64,000 nucleotides of DNA from Channallabes apus (Eukaryota; Chordata; Actinopteri; Siluriformes; Clariidae), in assembly GCA_030522415.1 (NCBI GenBank), contig CM060131.1, positions 5,691,203 through 5,755,202 on the forward strand. The letters are read 5' to 3'. Under the pieces are notes generated by a model. The model made no database searches. It was not told the DNA's origin and was given only the letters and a program-made list of their open reading frames with translations. Below are positions 48,100 to 59,730 of the stretch, piece after piece. The translations under genes were made by a program, and so were the position numbers. Each line of letters opens with the position of its first letter. Position 1 is the first letter of the stretch.

Positions 48100-51000
48100 T
48101 ATATCCATGGTCCGATTTTCCTACTTAAGAACTTTAGTACCAACTCTAATGTAAACAAAGTTTCCTCCACACGGGTATAAACAGAACAAGCTAACATGTC
48201 TGCTGATATCTAGCTGAAGAAATATTTTGCTAAAACCAAGAAGAAGGAAAAACAGCTTGTGTTGTTTTTAATTTTCACAAACATAGTTAAACAATAGTGC
48301 AGCTTTTAAAGCATCACACACTCGGTAAGAGATGCACATTTCACAACTTTTTTCTTACCCAACAGTTATAATAATCAGTAATCGATTAATCATTAATAAT
48401 TAATTACCAGATGCATATTTCAGTTCTTTTTGTTTTTTTAAAAAGGTTCTAGTGGCCCAGTCGTGTTTTCTGTACACTGGATTATTTGTGTATCAACACA
48501 GAGCTACGCGCATTATTATTTTTTTATGACTTAGTGAGAAAAATCGTATTTAATTGCGCACAGATGATTGATTTGTTCAGCCGCTCTCTCAGACAAAGAA
48601 CTCTCGTCTGTGAATATCCCCAACCATCTGTGTGCGTACGACATGTTCGCTATTCTAACACACTTTCTGTAAACAAAGTGAAAATGGTTATGAACTGATC
48701 AGACTTGAGTTCTTGGTGAGAATAGGTATGGTGGAAGAGGAAGTGTGGCTTGTAAGTACGCTGACTCAGTTCGGGCTTCACGAAAGGAACTGCAGAGACA
48801 CGACCTTTTAAATAAGTTAGTAGCGCGCACGTAAGGATCCTTAAACTAACTTTAGATTACAGCTGGGTTATCGAGATTAACATTACACGCAAAACAAACC
48901 TTATTGAGTAAAAAAAAAAATTGATCAGTTAAATTCTTAACAGGAATAAATTGATTAGTGATTAATGATTAACATGTTTAGGCAAACTCTCGTTGCTCGA
49001 GTCCACACGTCCAGACTCGACTCTGGGGACTGTTTGGGGTGAGGGTTATGATCACAGGTTGTGAATTCATAGTTCATTCTGGAATCAACTGTACAGTTGT
49101 GCATGCAACGTTTGCTAAACGTTTTAATACGACTGCTGGGTGTTTTTTTTTTTTTTGAGCCTATTGACAAATAAAATGACTCAATGCCAGTGGCTGATAT
49201 TTATTTGTATTTAATCATCAAAACTCAACTACAGTTAACCTTCCATAACTGACACAACGTCTGCATGTGTGGTTTGGTTTCAGTGCTGCACAATTAATCG
49301 AATAGAAAATATAAATCACACTATAGATGTGTGTGATTATTTAATCGCAAAAGGCTGCAATTTATTACGGGTAATGAAGTAATTAACTTTGTTTTTCTGA
49401 AAGCTTTTATATTTACATTTCATTTATTGTTAACAAAAACAATTATGAATTAATAATGGGTTATGTAGGTATGGAATTCCTTAGAGTAGGTAGCTGTATG
49501 GGGGACAAATCAAGCTTTTTGAAACAGTTAATATTCACAAAAAGAATATGTCATGCGAAAGATAGAAAAACAGTCCAGTTACCTTTTTTAAAAAATATTT
49601 TTTATAAATATTTTTGTTTCCCTAGCACTAAAGGAGAATCAATAAACAAGCAAAGAAATAAAATCATCTTGAGGTTCCGACACACATGTTTTTTGATGAA
49701 TGACACATGAGAAAGCTGGTTCATTAGAAAGCAACAGAATTTTTTATTTATTTTTTATTTTTTTTAAACAGTTTAAGTTTTGCTCTTGAACACTGTGGCA
49801 TGATGGTGTTTCTCTTCCACCTTTAAATGAGTTCTGATTCACACAAGAGCTCTTTCTCTTTGCATAGTGAAAGTTCGTAGACTCAGCATGAATAAAGGAG
49901 AAGAACTGTAACGTTTCCCTTTTTCAAACTTAATTTAAAGGAAGAGGGAAGTGGAAGTGCAGGCCAACATGAAGTAGTAGGACAAAGAAAATGTTTTGTT
50001 GACACCCTTCGAGCCAAATCAGAGTGTAATGTGATAGACATTTTCTTAGCTAGCTGGTTTGTTTCTTTTCCCACTGCACATAATTAAACCAAGAAAAAGA
50101 TGAGGAGTGTGTATTGCACACATATCACGCTTTTACCAAACCTCAGCACAGCAATACATTCAATAAATTGGTAGATAATTACCAAATTATTTTCTCTTTT
50201 TGTTAGCCGGGGCAAATCTCCAAAACTCCGGGCGTTACTACAGCGCTACAGCTTTGTCGCTTGGCTCGGTTTGCGCTCCATGGCTCAGTAACAGTAACAC
50301 ACAAGATTTAATTACTTTTACTCAGTTTAATCCAGTCGATTGACAAATCACTTTCTATTAATTTTTTATAATTCAACCACGTTAGAGGTCATCCTAAATA
50401 CACATGATCACGTCACCTTCCTTAGACGGCCTCAGACCGAGTGTGAATGCTATGCTCTCGCCCGTCTCAAAGTGCCAAACGAAAACAACACCACACACTA
50501 GGTTTTGATTAAAAAGCTTTTAAACACCAACTTAAACCCTAATACACAAGAGCACTATTAAGGTGCAGCTATATTAGTGCTCATGCGCTCAAATATAGGT
50601 TCTTCCACTATGTTGATACAAACAGGCAGCCATTTTTCTGCATGCATAGTTAACGTTAAGTAGAAATCCACCAAAAGTGCCAAAGCATTTGCTTGAGAGC
50701 CGTGATTGCATATTTTGAAGCATTTCCTTCTGAAACAGGAAGTCAAGACCAATAGTGTGTTGAAGTGTTTCCTGACGACTAATTTACAGGTACACAAGAG
50801 AGAGCAAAAAGAGCACGAGATGCACCATACATCTGACTAATCTAAACAAACTTAATTCTTTTATTTAAGGCAGAAACCTGAACTAAGCTAGATTACCATA
50901 GGTCTCGGTCATTATAAATTTCTCTCCTTGCACTGACCGAGAAGTTTGTGTCAAGGAACGCAAGTAAAATCCAAGTAATTAAGACCAAATTCTGCAACCT

Positions 51001-51411
51001 TCGTTTCATGGACAAACACATATGAAGCTCCTGCAGTCCCATTGAGCTAGATCAAGTCACTATCTTTCAAAGTTACGGGATGTATTTAGTACACATGTAA
51101 CTCACTTCTTTCCCTGGAGCTTGCTAGGGAATGAAAAGAACAAACTTTATAGTCACTGCGTAAATGAGAGAAATTTGTAACAATCAAAATCTATAATAAA
51201 TACTCATGGACTTCAAAAAACTAAACTATCCTTTTAACAAGCTATGGAGAACACAAGAAAGTTTCAGGAGAGCCTCAGAGTTAACTGAACAGAAATTCTC
51301 ACAGTTGCCTTCAACCAGGCTAAAGAACTATATCCTAGAGGATGCCGTACACATTTTGGGCTGAAGTCAGGTTTGTGATGTCGAGCTAGAAGGTCATCCT
51401 TCTGATATGTC
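48100..51411. other. 3.3 kb without recognised genes
   Basis: AT-rich sequence with short simple runs. No exon, RNA gene or bounded transposon I can support. Around 49290 there is a GCTGCACAATTAATCG-like word seen in fish hAT MITEs, but I found no partner end. Confidence 0.45.
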
Positions 51412-51414
51412 TAA

Positions 51415-52006
51415 TGGCACTTTTCCACTGCATAGCATGGCACGACACGGTTCAGTTCAGCTCACTTTTGGGGGGGTTTTCCACTGGGAACAGTACCTGG
51501 TCCTTTTTTTAGTACCACCTCAGCCGAGGTTCCAAGCGCGCCGAACCGTTACCAAAACGTGACGTGTAAACTCTGCTGGTCACTGATTGGCCGGAGAAAA
51601 TCGTCATTACTGCGTCACCGAACTTGCGACACGAGACACAACAGAAGCGCTATATTTAGAACATAAGGATCGGACGCACCTTTTTGTATTAACCAAAAAT
51701 TTTCTTTGGCTGCCATCAGCCTCTTTTGAAACAAACTCCTTCGTCTCGCTGTTTAAAACATCCACATGCTGAGAATGAAGAACACCATGCCGTCGATATG
51801 CTCCATTGTTGTGCGTTTGTTTGTGCCGCGTTTACGATGATGTCACGGCAGTAGCGGCGCCGCAACTAAAACGACACGTAATTAATCCCGCCTACTCTAA
51901 AGCGTTACTAAACTGCAGTGGAAGCGCAAACCGAGCCGAACTGAGCCAAACCGAAGTGAGCTGTACTGAACCGTGCTGTGCCGTACTATGCAGTGGAAAA
52001 GAGGCA
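51415..52006. mobile_element. Harbinger-type MITE with TAA duplication
   Basis: 592 bp. Terminal inverted repeats TGGCACTTTTCCACTGCATAG and, from the right, TGCCTCTTTTCCACTGCATAG, continuing imperfectly for about 50 bp (ACGGTTCAGT-CAGCTCACTT). TAA flanks both sides (51412-51414, 52007-52009), the 3-bp target duplication expected for PIF/Harbinger. Non-coding. Confidence 0.8.
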
Positions 52007-52779
52007 TAAGCTGGTGATAAAAGTCATAAGATTCATACTTGACGGTACAAACAGACGCAACATCATCGATGAGTCTCGGGTAGCAACATTTCAGCAGCAA
52101 AAAAAAAAACCCCCAGAGTTAGCAAAACGTTTCTTCGAACAAATTTCGTTCTCTTCCAAATGGAGAAACTACTGCGGCACTTCAGCATTCAAATTTAATT
52201 CGTTCTAGAGGCGGGTTCTTAAGGCGAGAATTCGTATTGGGATACACATTTTCCCACAGAATAACGTAAATACAGATAAGCCATTCCAGTCACCCAAAAA
52301 TATTACCAATATACAACACTGTTTTTATACGCAAAAATATGATTATAAATCAGATTATAAATGAAAATTCTTTGTATGCTAATGTGAATTTCTTCGTAAG
52401 ATTAAAAAAAAAATCCCCTAAGTTGAGATCCTAAGTACGCTGTACTTTCTCATAGAAGACTACGAAAAAAATAAAATGGGAAAACGCATATAAAAATGCA
52501 CCGACAGATAATTTCCTGTTAATTCAAGACACGCCCCTGGGGGTGGGACATATAGAAACAAGAGTGTCTCATTGGTCGAACGCAAGACTGGTACAGTACA
52601 AGTCATCAAAACAAATTATTTATTTACTTATTTATTTTTACTTATCTCTAAAAAAAAAAAAAAAAAAAAGATTAGTTTCAGTTCCAGTGGGGGGAAAATA
52701 ACACTCACCAAAGAACGAACAACATTTCAATACTTTTTTTTTTTTTTTTTAATCCACAGCAAACCGTTTCTCCGAATAG

Positions 52780-53790
52780 CTGATATTTACCTCTGCAGCA
52801 CTGATGTGTGTTTCTCAGCCAGGGCTCGGAAGATGATCTCAGATCAGACCTTAATGTCAGCAGTTTGAGTTTGTAACACAGTTTCAGTTGCAGCTTGTCC
52901 TCCAAACCATCCAAAAACACACCGAATCCATGGAAATGATATTAAAAATGTATCCACAAAAACAGGGAAACGGCCTCAATCACTCCAGAGTGACATATTC
53001 TCTTCCAAATGCTAAACTAGTTAGCTGCAGTTCCGAACAGCTTTAACAAGAGTGCATAACTAACTAGGTTTTTTTTTTAACTATCGAATAAATTACACAA
53101 GATAAACAGACACGCTATTATTATATTTGCTCTAAAATCATTGTGGTCAATATGAATAAAAAAAACAAACCTAAAAACGAAATTTAATAATGCCCACAAT
53201 CTTCTCACAAAGCTAAATTAGCACCGTGTTAGCTCCGAGCTAATCCAGCTCGCTCAGACCGCCAGCACCGGCTCTGGGCCTGTTTAAAACGCTCTCTCTT
53301 CCACTCGGCGACGCGTAAAAGTGGCGCTTAAGGCACCAAAATACTAAAGTTACCCCCCAAAAAAATTTTGGGGGGGAAAAAAAAAACTCGAAATGTTTCG
53401 AGCCAACCCTGGAGTTTTGTTAGAAGCTCCTGAGCCACATCACTCACTGGATCCGTCCAGAGGAAGAAAAGCAGCTCGCTGTAATGATCCAAAAGGAAAC
53501 GTCGGGAGAAGAAGAAGAAAAAAAAAAGGATGATTAAAAAACTGTACAATCAACTCCTGGCTGAAAAGCGAACAACCATGTATTTAAAACTCGTTCGGTT
53601 TGGGTTGAGTTTTCGTCCGTAAATCCGATAAGTGATGGAGAAAATACGCGACTTTTGTGACTTTTGGATGTTGGCCGCTTTTCCCGGTCGGTGTTCTTGT
53701 TATCGCCAGGGTTGCCAGATTGGACGCGGTGTTTCCACGTTGTTGTGGCTGCGTCACTCTGCGAACACCGGAAGTAAACTCCTATGGTTT
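52780..53790 (-). promoter_or_regulatory. candidate ppfia1 promoter / 5' UTR exon B
   Basis: CpG-enriched relative to neighbours, with an ETS motif ACCGGAAGT at 53767-53775. Minus-strand donor-like sites are GAG|GTAAAT (last exonic base 52791) and CCA|GTGAGTG near 53450. It is the second plausible source of the untranslated first exon implied by the acceptor at the ATG exon. It could equally serve an unseen plus-strand gene. Confidence 0.25.
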
Positions 53791-53981
53791 ATTTAAATGG
53801 ATGCTTTTATAGTTTTTTGTACTATACGCTTAGACGTATGTGGGCACGTGACCACACACACGCGCGTATGTGCACGCGCGTATGTGCACTGAAAGTAAAT
53901 TCCTATGTTTCATTTAAGAGGTTCTTCTTGTACACTATATGGGCACATGTACACACACACACACACACACACAAACCCAAG

Positions 53982-54290
53982 GGTGAGTCAAAAATTATCC
54001 GCATTCTGGCTGTAGAATTGATTTTCATTAACTTTTAGTAGACAAACACATCATGTTCTATGCCATAATCTCTTTGCTTTTCAATACAGCTTGTCCATCT
54101 TGTGAATACGCTTTCATATTGCCGCTTTAAAATGTTCAGCCACAAAGGCATCACTGTCTTCACTTCATCATTAGAATTGAATCTTTGTCCTTGTAGGGCT
54201 ACATTTAGGGGACCAACCTGGTGAGAGTTCAATGGAGTAAGATCAGGACTGTAGGGAAGAAGTACACCCTCAGACCACAAACAAAAAAAA
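53982..54290 (-). mobile_element. mariner-like transposase C-terminal relic
   Basis: The left end GGGTGAGTCAAAAATTATCC resembles mariner inverted repeats. The minus strand then encodes LLPYSPDLTPLNSHQVGPL, QRFNSNDEVK and FTRWTSCIEKQRDYGIE, the expected order for the mariner C-terminus (YSPDLAPSD, RF-DEEVK, RW-KCI). Only the end of the gene is present. Confidence 0.75.
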
Positions 54291-54449
54291 TAAATAAACC
54301 AGTGCTCTTCATTCGTGCAAATCAGATATGGGGTTAGAAATAAACCAATGTTGCATCTTCACGCCTGATAAGAGAGTGCAACCAACAGAGGTTTTAATAT
54401 AACCAGAATGCAGATAATTCTTGACTCACCATCCCATATATCATACATC

Positions 54450-55190
54450 ACAGTCCATCACATCCTGTCTAACGAAGGGGCTAAGAGCTGATCCCTGGTC
54501 CAGTCCCTCCCCCACCTATAACATACTGTATCTTGGACCACCTTCACATATTTCTCCGCCACTCCAGACTTCCTTTTGCAAAACAACGGTTCATCTTTAA
54601 GCATCATGTCATACACTTTCTCTAGATCTACAAACACATTCACAGATTGTGATCTCTCTTGTCAAACTAGCTACCACTACTCTTTTCCATTTCTTCATGG
54701 TGTGGCTCATCAGCTCTATGCATAGTCTCAGTCAAATTGCATCTCCTACACTGGAGATAGTCGACCTGGTTACATTTTCCACCATTCTTAAGTCACCCTC
54801 TGTTCCTTCCTTTCCTTTCTTCTTAAAATATGTATTCCCCACTGCCATTTGCATCCATATCGCAAAATCTACAATAATCTGCCCGTCCACATTTCTCTCC
54901 TGGACCCCATATCCTTCTCCAACATACTAATTAAGGCCAGCTCCAGTCACCAATCTTTCTTCTTTGGGGACCTCACTACCACTTTGTCTATCTCACTCCA
55001 GAAATCTTCTCCTTCACATCACATTTTTGGAGGTTGAGCTTGTTGAAGGTCTTCCTGATATCTCGTTATCTTCCAGTGATTTTCTTCCACTCTTGATGAC
55101 TCATTGCAGCATCGCCCTGTTTCATGCAGAATTTCATGTTCCCTCTTTGTTCTAACTTGCTGTCCATGATGAAAAAGCAGACGTGGTAAG
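54450..55190 (-). mobile_element. non-LTR retrotransposon relic (reverse transcriptase fragment)
   Basis: Minus-strand frame at 54458-54643 reads NVFVDLEKVYDMMLKDE, KRKSGVAEKYVKVVQD, matching the FVDLEKAYD block of fish LINE reverse transcriptases. Flanking sequence up to about 55190 is C/T-rich and looks like decayed upstream LINE sequence. No complete domain remains. Confidence 0.65.
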
Positions 55191-55315
55191 GCCTACGGTT
55201 AGAAGAGCACCAGTTGCACAGCTCCCTATGTACACAGAATAATAATAATAATAATAATGTCTTTTGGCACACTGACTTTTGTAGATTGGTGCTCCCTGTG
55301 ACTGTGCGTGCACTC

Positions 55316-55606
55316 ATCATCTAAATTGCTTTATCCTGTGTACAGGGTGGCAGAGGGCCTGGAGCCTATACCAGGAGACTTAGGCACGAGACGGGACACA
55401 TGATGCCAATCCATCGCGGGCACACACACACATACACACTCACACTCTATGGGTAGAAAGTGAGAGAAAACAGGAGTACCCGGAGGAAACTCACTAAGCA
55501 CAGGGAGAATATGCAAACACAGGGGTGCGATCCAGGGCTGGGTATCGAACCTGGACTCCGTAGGTGCAAAGCAACAGTGCTAACCACTACGCCAGCGTGT
55601 TGCAGA
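55316..55606 (-). mobile_element. tRNA-derived SINE copy (GGCGTAGTGGTTAGCACTG head)
   Basis: On the minus strand it starts with an A-box GGCGTAGTGGTTAGCACTG and B-box GGTTCGATACC. It continues with TTGCATATTCTCCCTGTGC, TTTCCTCCGGGTACTCC and (GT)n, and ends GGATAAAGCAATTTAGATGA. This is the most complete copy of the family also seen at 41839 and 59440. Confidence 0.8.
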
Positions 55607-57164
55607 TTGGACGCCCCTGGCATAAATGGAAATCTAAGTTATTTAAGAAAAAGTTGTCAAGACCAATGTTTTAAAATAACAGTAATGAATTTACCTTTAA
55701 TAAATGCAAACTATGAAGATATTATTATTAATATTGGTAGTCTTGCTTTATTTTTTAATTACTTTATTACAAGTACTGTATTCAACTCCAATTACTTTTT
55801 CTTAATAGTGTGACGAAAAACTGCCCAATCTGGCAACCCCAGTCTCCAGTTTCCTGCTGTCCTGAAACGTCGGCGCGTGATTACGTCATCATCATCAGGC
55901 CTGTATGGGATGTGCGTAAACTGGAAACGCCCCGCCCCCAAGAGCAATCAGAACACATATCAGCAGCGTTAATCTAAGACAACCGTTATTCTCACACTGG
56001 ACGCCAGATCAGTTGGTTTTGTAGATTTCAAATTAATTAATTAAACAAACGAACAAACAACAAAGAAAAAACTATTATAAAAAGTTTATATATACTGTAT
56101 AAAACTAATAATGTTATCATTATATTAATAATCTAATAACAGAAACTACAATTTTAAACATGCTTATAATAAAATCATGATGCTTTAGTGCTTATATAGT
56201 TCTTAGTTGATTAGTTTTTTTAAAGAATCTTTTGACTACTGTAGACTACTTAAATGCATAGATAGTACATACATTCCTATATTATACTCTGTACATCAAT
56301 GCCACGTTTTTCTTATTGTATAAGCCACAACAATTTAGACCTGAAAGTGCAGATTCAGATGCTTCTGATATAAGATCCACGTGTAGCTACAAGTATAATA
56401 GTAAAGTCACCTCAGTGTGTAATTCATCCTTCTGAAACATTCATAGACTAACATACAGTATGTAGTACAAATTAGAAAGATAAAACATCTCTGACATGGA
56501 GAGAGACTTTTGTGACAATCATGATCTTGTTCCTTAGGCAATGAAACATTTTAAAAAGTTTCCTTTTTGTCTGCAAACCAAATATGAAACATTAGATTAG
56601 TTATTGGCTTAGTTATTGTCCAGCAAGTATCCAGTGCTGCCATCTAGTGGTCATACATGAGACGTGCAGGCATTAAATTTTTCATTTAGGCAACAATCTA
56701 AGCTGTGATCACAGTAAAAATGCTAATATCTGTGTGCTAATAATACAAATAATACTAATATTACTCATCATCATCATCTTTAGTAAACACAACTACTGGG
56801 TGAGGAGTAAATCTCACCCACCAGATACCAGCTACAAAAAGGAAAGTTTGAATCCCAGCATCCTCTGAGATACGTAAAGCCAGCTAACCATCTTCTTAAA
56901 CTGCTGCTCATGCTGTATTACAGGCCAAAATAACACACTTGGAGGAAATTTTATTATATTCCTGCAATATCTGTACAACTGCAAGGTAGAAAAAGGTTTA
57001 ATAGTTGCATGCGTAATATACATACTATTACAAAAAACTATAAGTCGCACGATGCGGTCTTCATGGACTGGTGGACTTGTTTGTTTGTCCTTTACATCCC
57101 AGCATGAGTACACTCTGAAGGGCATGTTAATCCATCTCAGGACACCATGCACATATTGTACAAA

Positions 57165-57168
<4 letters not shown>
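55607..57168. other. 1.6 kb without recognised genes
   Basis: 55860-55950 has an ATF-like TTACGTCATC and a GC box CCCCGCCCCC, so weak promoter character. The rest is AT-rich and unexplained, apart from the CTCF-like site at 56634. Confidence 0.4.
56634..56650 (-). promoter_or_regulatory. CTCF-like motif, reverse orientation
   Basis: On the minus strand CCACTAGATGGCAGCAC matches the CTCF core closely. It faces the motif at 25928 (convergent), with the ppfia1 start-codon exon and both candidate promoters between them. Occupancy is not shown. Confidence 0.5.

Positions 57169-57219
<51 letters not shown>
57169..57219. repeat. (AT)n microsatellite hosting a Tc1 insertion
   Basis: About 25 AT units that run directly into the left end of the Tc1-like element at 57220; its TA target is the last unit. 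Confidence 0.95.
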
Positions 57220-57222
<3 letters not shown>

Positions 57223-58080
57223 TGGTGTGAAAAACTATTTGCCCCCCTCCTGATTTCTTATTCTTTTGCATGTTTGTCACACAAAATGTTTCTGATCATC
57301 AAACACATTTAACTATTAGTCAAAGATAACACAAGTAAACACAAAATGCAGTTTTTAAATGAGGGGTTTTATTATTTAGGGAGAAAAAAATCCAAACCTA
57401 CATGGCCCTGTGTGAAAAAGTAATTGCCCCCTGAACCTAATAACTGGTTGGGCCACCCTTAGCAGCAATAACTGCAATCAAGCGTTTGCGATAACTTGCA
57501 GCGAGTCTTTTACAGCGCTCTGGAGGAATTTTGGCCCACTCATCTTTGCAGAATTGTTGTAATTCAGCTTTATTTGACGGTTTTCTAGCATGAACCGCCT
57601 TTTTAAGGTCATGCCACAACATCTCAATAGGATTCAGGTCAGGACTTTGACTAGGCCACTCCAAAGTCTTCATTTTGTTTTTCTTCAGCCATTCAGAGGT
57701 GGATTTGCTGGTGTGTTTTGGGTCATTGTCCTGCTGCAGCACCCAAGATCACTTCAGCTCCTATTTAAGTGATTTCTTGATTGAAACAGGTGTGGCAGTA
57801 ATCAGGCCTGGGGGTGACTACAGAAATTGAACTCAGGTGTGATAAACCACAGTTAAGTTATTTTTTAACAAGGGGGGCAATCACTTTTTCACACAGGGCC
57901 ATGTAGAGTTTTTTTTCTCCCTTAAAAACGTAAACCTTCGTTTAAAAACTGCATTTTGTGTTCAATTATGTTATCTTTGACTAATAGTTAACGGTTTTTG
58001 ATGAGCAGAAACATTTAAGTGTGACAAACATGCAAAAGAATAAGAAACAGGAAGGGGGCAAATAGTTTTTCACACCACTG
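57220..58080 (-). mobile_element. Tc1-like family A copy 3, internally deleted
   Basis: 861 bp with both inverted repeats intact and TA flanks. About 760 bp of the coding region is missing. The junction at 57756-57759 is AGCT, which occurs at both breakpoints in full copies (TTCAGCTTGAG and GGTAGCTCCTA). This copy could still be moved in trans by a sister transposase. Confidence 0.94.
57437..57742 (-). pseudogene. Tc1-like transposase, C-terminal 101 codons only
   Basis: Encodes from [13 protein letters not shown] through the NPIE catalytic Glu to KGGPTSY. The DNA-binding domains and first Asp are lost in the internal deletion, so it cannot be functional. Confidence 0.93.
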
Positions 58081-58082
58081 TA

Positions 58083-58420
58083 TGCGTATATATGCCACAT
58101 GTAGGCAACATTGAGGTGCATATATGTGCATATACAGGCCATATAGGTCTCCTGTATTGCTTCTTTATGTCCACATATAAGCCCTATATGTACATACAAG
58201 ATATGTCTCCTGTGGCAGGATCTGGTCATTTTAGCTCATATCTCACTTTGGCAACTGTCAAACATGATGCCTAGCTCATATTTTCTATTATCAAGGCAAT
58301 AACTAAGAACTAACAAAAAAAAATGCAAAAAACTTATGTGCGAACACATTAAATTGGTATCCAAATTGCCCACATACAGTATATGAGGATATATGCACAT
58401 ATATGAAACTTCAGTCTCCG
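58083..58420. repeat. TATATG/CATATA-rich imperfect palindromic stretch
   Basis: Recurring words ATATGTGCATAT, GGCCATATAG, CACATATAAGCCC, ACATACAAGATATG and GTATATGAGGATATATGCAC in both orientations. Family unknown. Confidence 0.4.
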
Positions 58421-59046
58421 TGAAAATCTTTTTGAAACACGTCACTAAAATTAACTGAAATGAGAAATATATCTATATAAAGCTTAAAGTGTCTACTTTT
58501 AAATGAAAACATATATTCTCAGTTTATGTAATCCATATGAAACCAAGGAGAGGCACAGAATTTCTGTCACACTTATATGCTAATGACCCGAGGCAGGACA
58601 CGCCCACGCGCCAATCACACGGAAATCAGTCCGGGTAATTTACATACTAGACCACGCCCCCGGACACCGGCATGAAAAACGAACACAGAGAGACAGGCTT
58701 GAAAACACTCAGATTCAGTGAGTTTTCTGCACGTTTTGGAAGATGGCACGCGCTTACACATCCGAGGAAACTCTGGAAAGTTGGAGTAAAGTTGGTAATC
58801 ATTTACCTCAGAAGAAGACTGTGTGACTCCGACGACGAACGGGAGCATTTTGAACAGAGAATAGACCTAATCAGTAACATGAACCTCATAAAAAAATCAT
58901 ACCCTTGCTTACTCTTTAGTGTAAAACCGCAAAAACAAAACAAAAAACAAGCAAAAAAAACACACACACACATTTATTTAGCACAGATATGGTCCGAGCT
59001 GGAACGTAGCTACTGTAATTACACACACTACATATTTACCCTATCT

Positions 59047-59277
59047 CGGTTTGTATCTGGTGACTCAGTGGTAGGTGTTTCGCCTGCCATGCAGGAGGCC
59101 CGGGTTCGAGTCCCAGACAGTGACCAAACCCCCCAGCCGCTGGATGCAGTGCCGGTACCAAGCCTGGATAAAATGGGAGGGTTGCGTCAGGAAGGGCATG
59201 CGCCGTAAAACCTGTGCCAAGTTGCTGGATATTCCGCTGTGGCGACCCCTTGCCGGGAGCAGCCGAAAGACCAACAA
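59047..59277 (+). mobile_element. SINE with tRNA-Gly-like head and 16-bp target duplication
   Basis: The head (59058-59121) reads GACTCAGTGGTAGGTGTTTC, GCCTGCCATGCAGGAGG and GGGTTCGAGTCCC, closely following tRNA-Gly(GCC) with A box, GCC anticodon loop and B box. The body ends GCGACCCCTTGCCGGGAGCA. An exact 16-bp duplication, CATATTTACCCTATCT, flanks it at 59031-59046 and 59278-59293, showing LINE-mediated insertion. A truncated inverted copy is at 35834-35956. Confidence 0.92.
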
Positions 59278-59439
59278 CATATTTACCCTATCTGCACTTT
59301 ACCTGGGTAGTTTTATTAGTGCAATCTTTTTTCTTTTTACTTTTACTTCACTACATTCTACAACAAATCCCTGTATTTCTACTTCACTACATTTTTGCAC
59401 TGGGCTGCATTACATAACCACATTGGTGTGTAATATCAC

Positions 59440-59728
59440 TCACTCACTCACTCACTCACTCATGGTCTATACTGCTTTATCCTGTATACAGGAACCTGGG
59501 GGGGCCTGGAGCCTATCCTAGGAGACTTCGGGCATAAAGCGGTGTACAACCTGAAATACACACACTTGCGCTTTGGGAACGCCAATTAGCCTAACCTGCA
59601 TGTCTTTGGACTGTAAAAGGAAACCCACCAAGAGGACATGTAGACTCCATGCACAGAGACCTTGGATACGAATCGTACCCGGGCACTGGAGGTGCCGGGC
59701 GACAGTGATAACCATTACGCTGCAGTGT
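59440..59728 (-). mobile_element. tRNA-derived SINE copy, third
   Basis: Same family as 55316-55606. On the plus strand: GCTTTATCCTGTATACAGGA, GGGGCCTGGAGCCTATCC, CTAACCTGCATGTCTTTGGA and CGTAACC-like head sequence. The B box is mutated. A CACT-tandem run (59436-59462) precedes it. Confidence 0.72.
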
Positions 59729-59730
59729 TA

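Noticed and set aside
52705..52920. 71-codon minus-strand ORF ending at a GT donor
   Set aside because: The donor is kept as part of candidate promoter region B, but the peptide is not recognisable and a coding exon there is not supported.
53328..53549. Minus-strand ORF with HYSELLFFLWTDPVSDVAQ-like peptide
   Set aside because: I considered fadd, which lies upstream of PPFIA1 in mammals, but the sequence does not resemble a death-effector or death domain.
59058..59121. tRNA-Gly(GCC) gene
   Set aside because: The acceptor stem does not close and a SINE body follows, with a target duplication around the whole unit. It is a SINE head.
58672..59208. 178-codon plus-strand ORF
   Set aside because: Its second half runs through the tRNA-Gly-headed SINE and the first half resembles no family I know. 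No splice or codon signal supports it.
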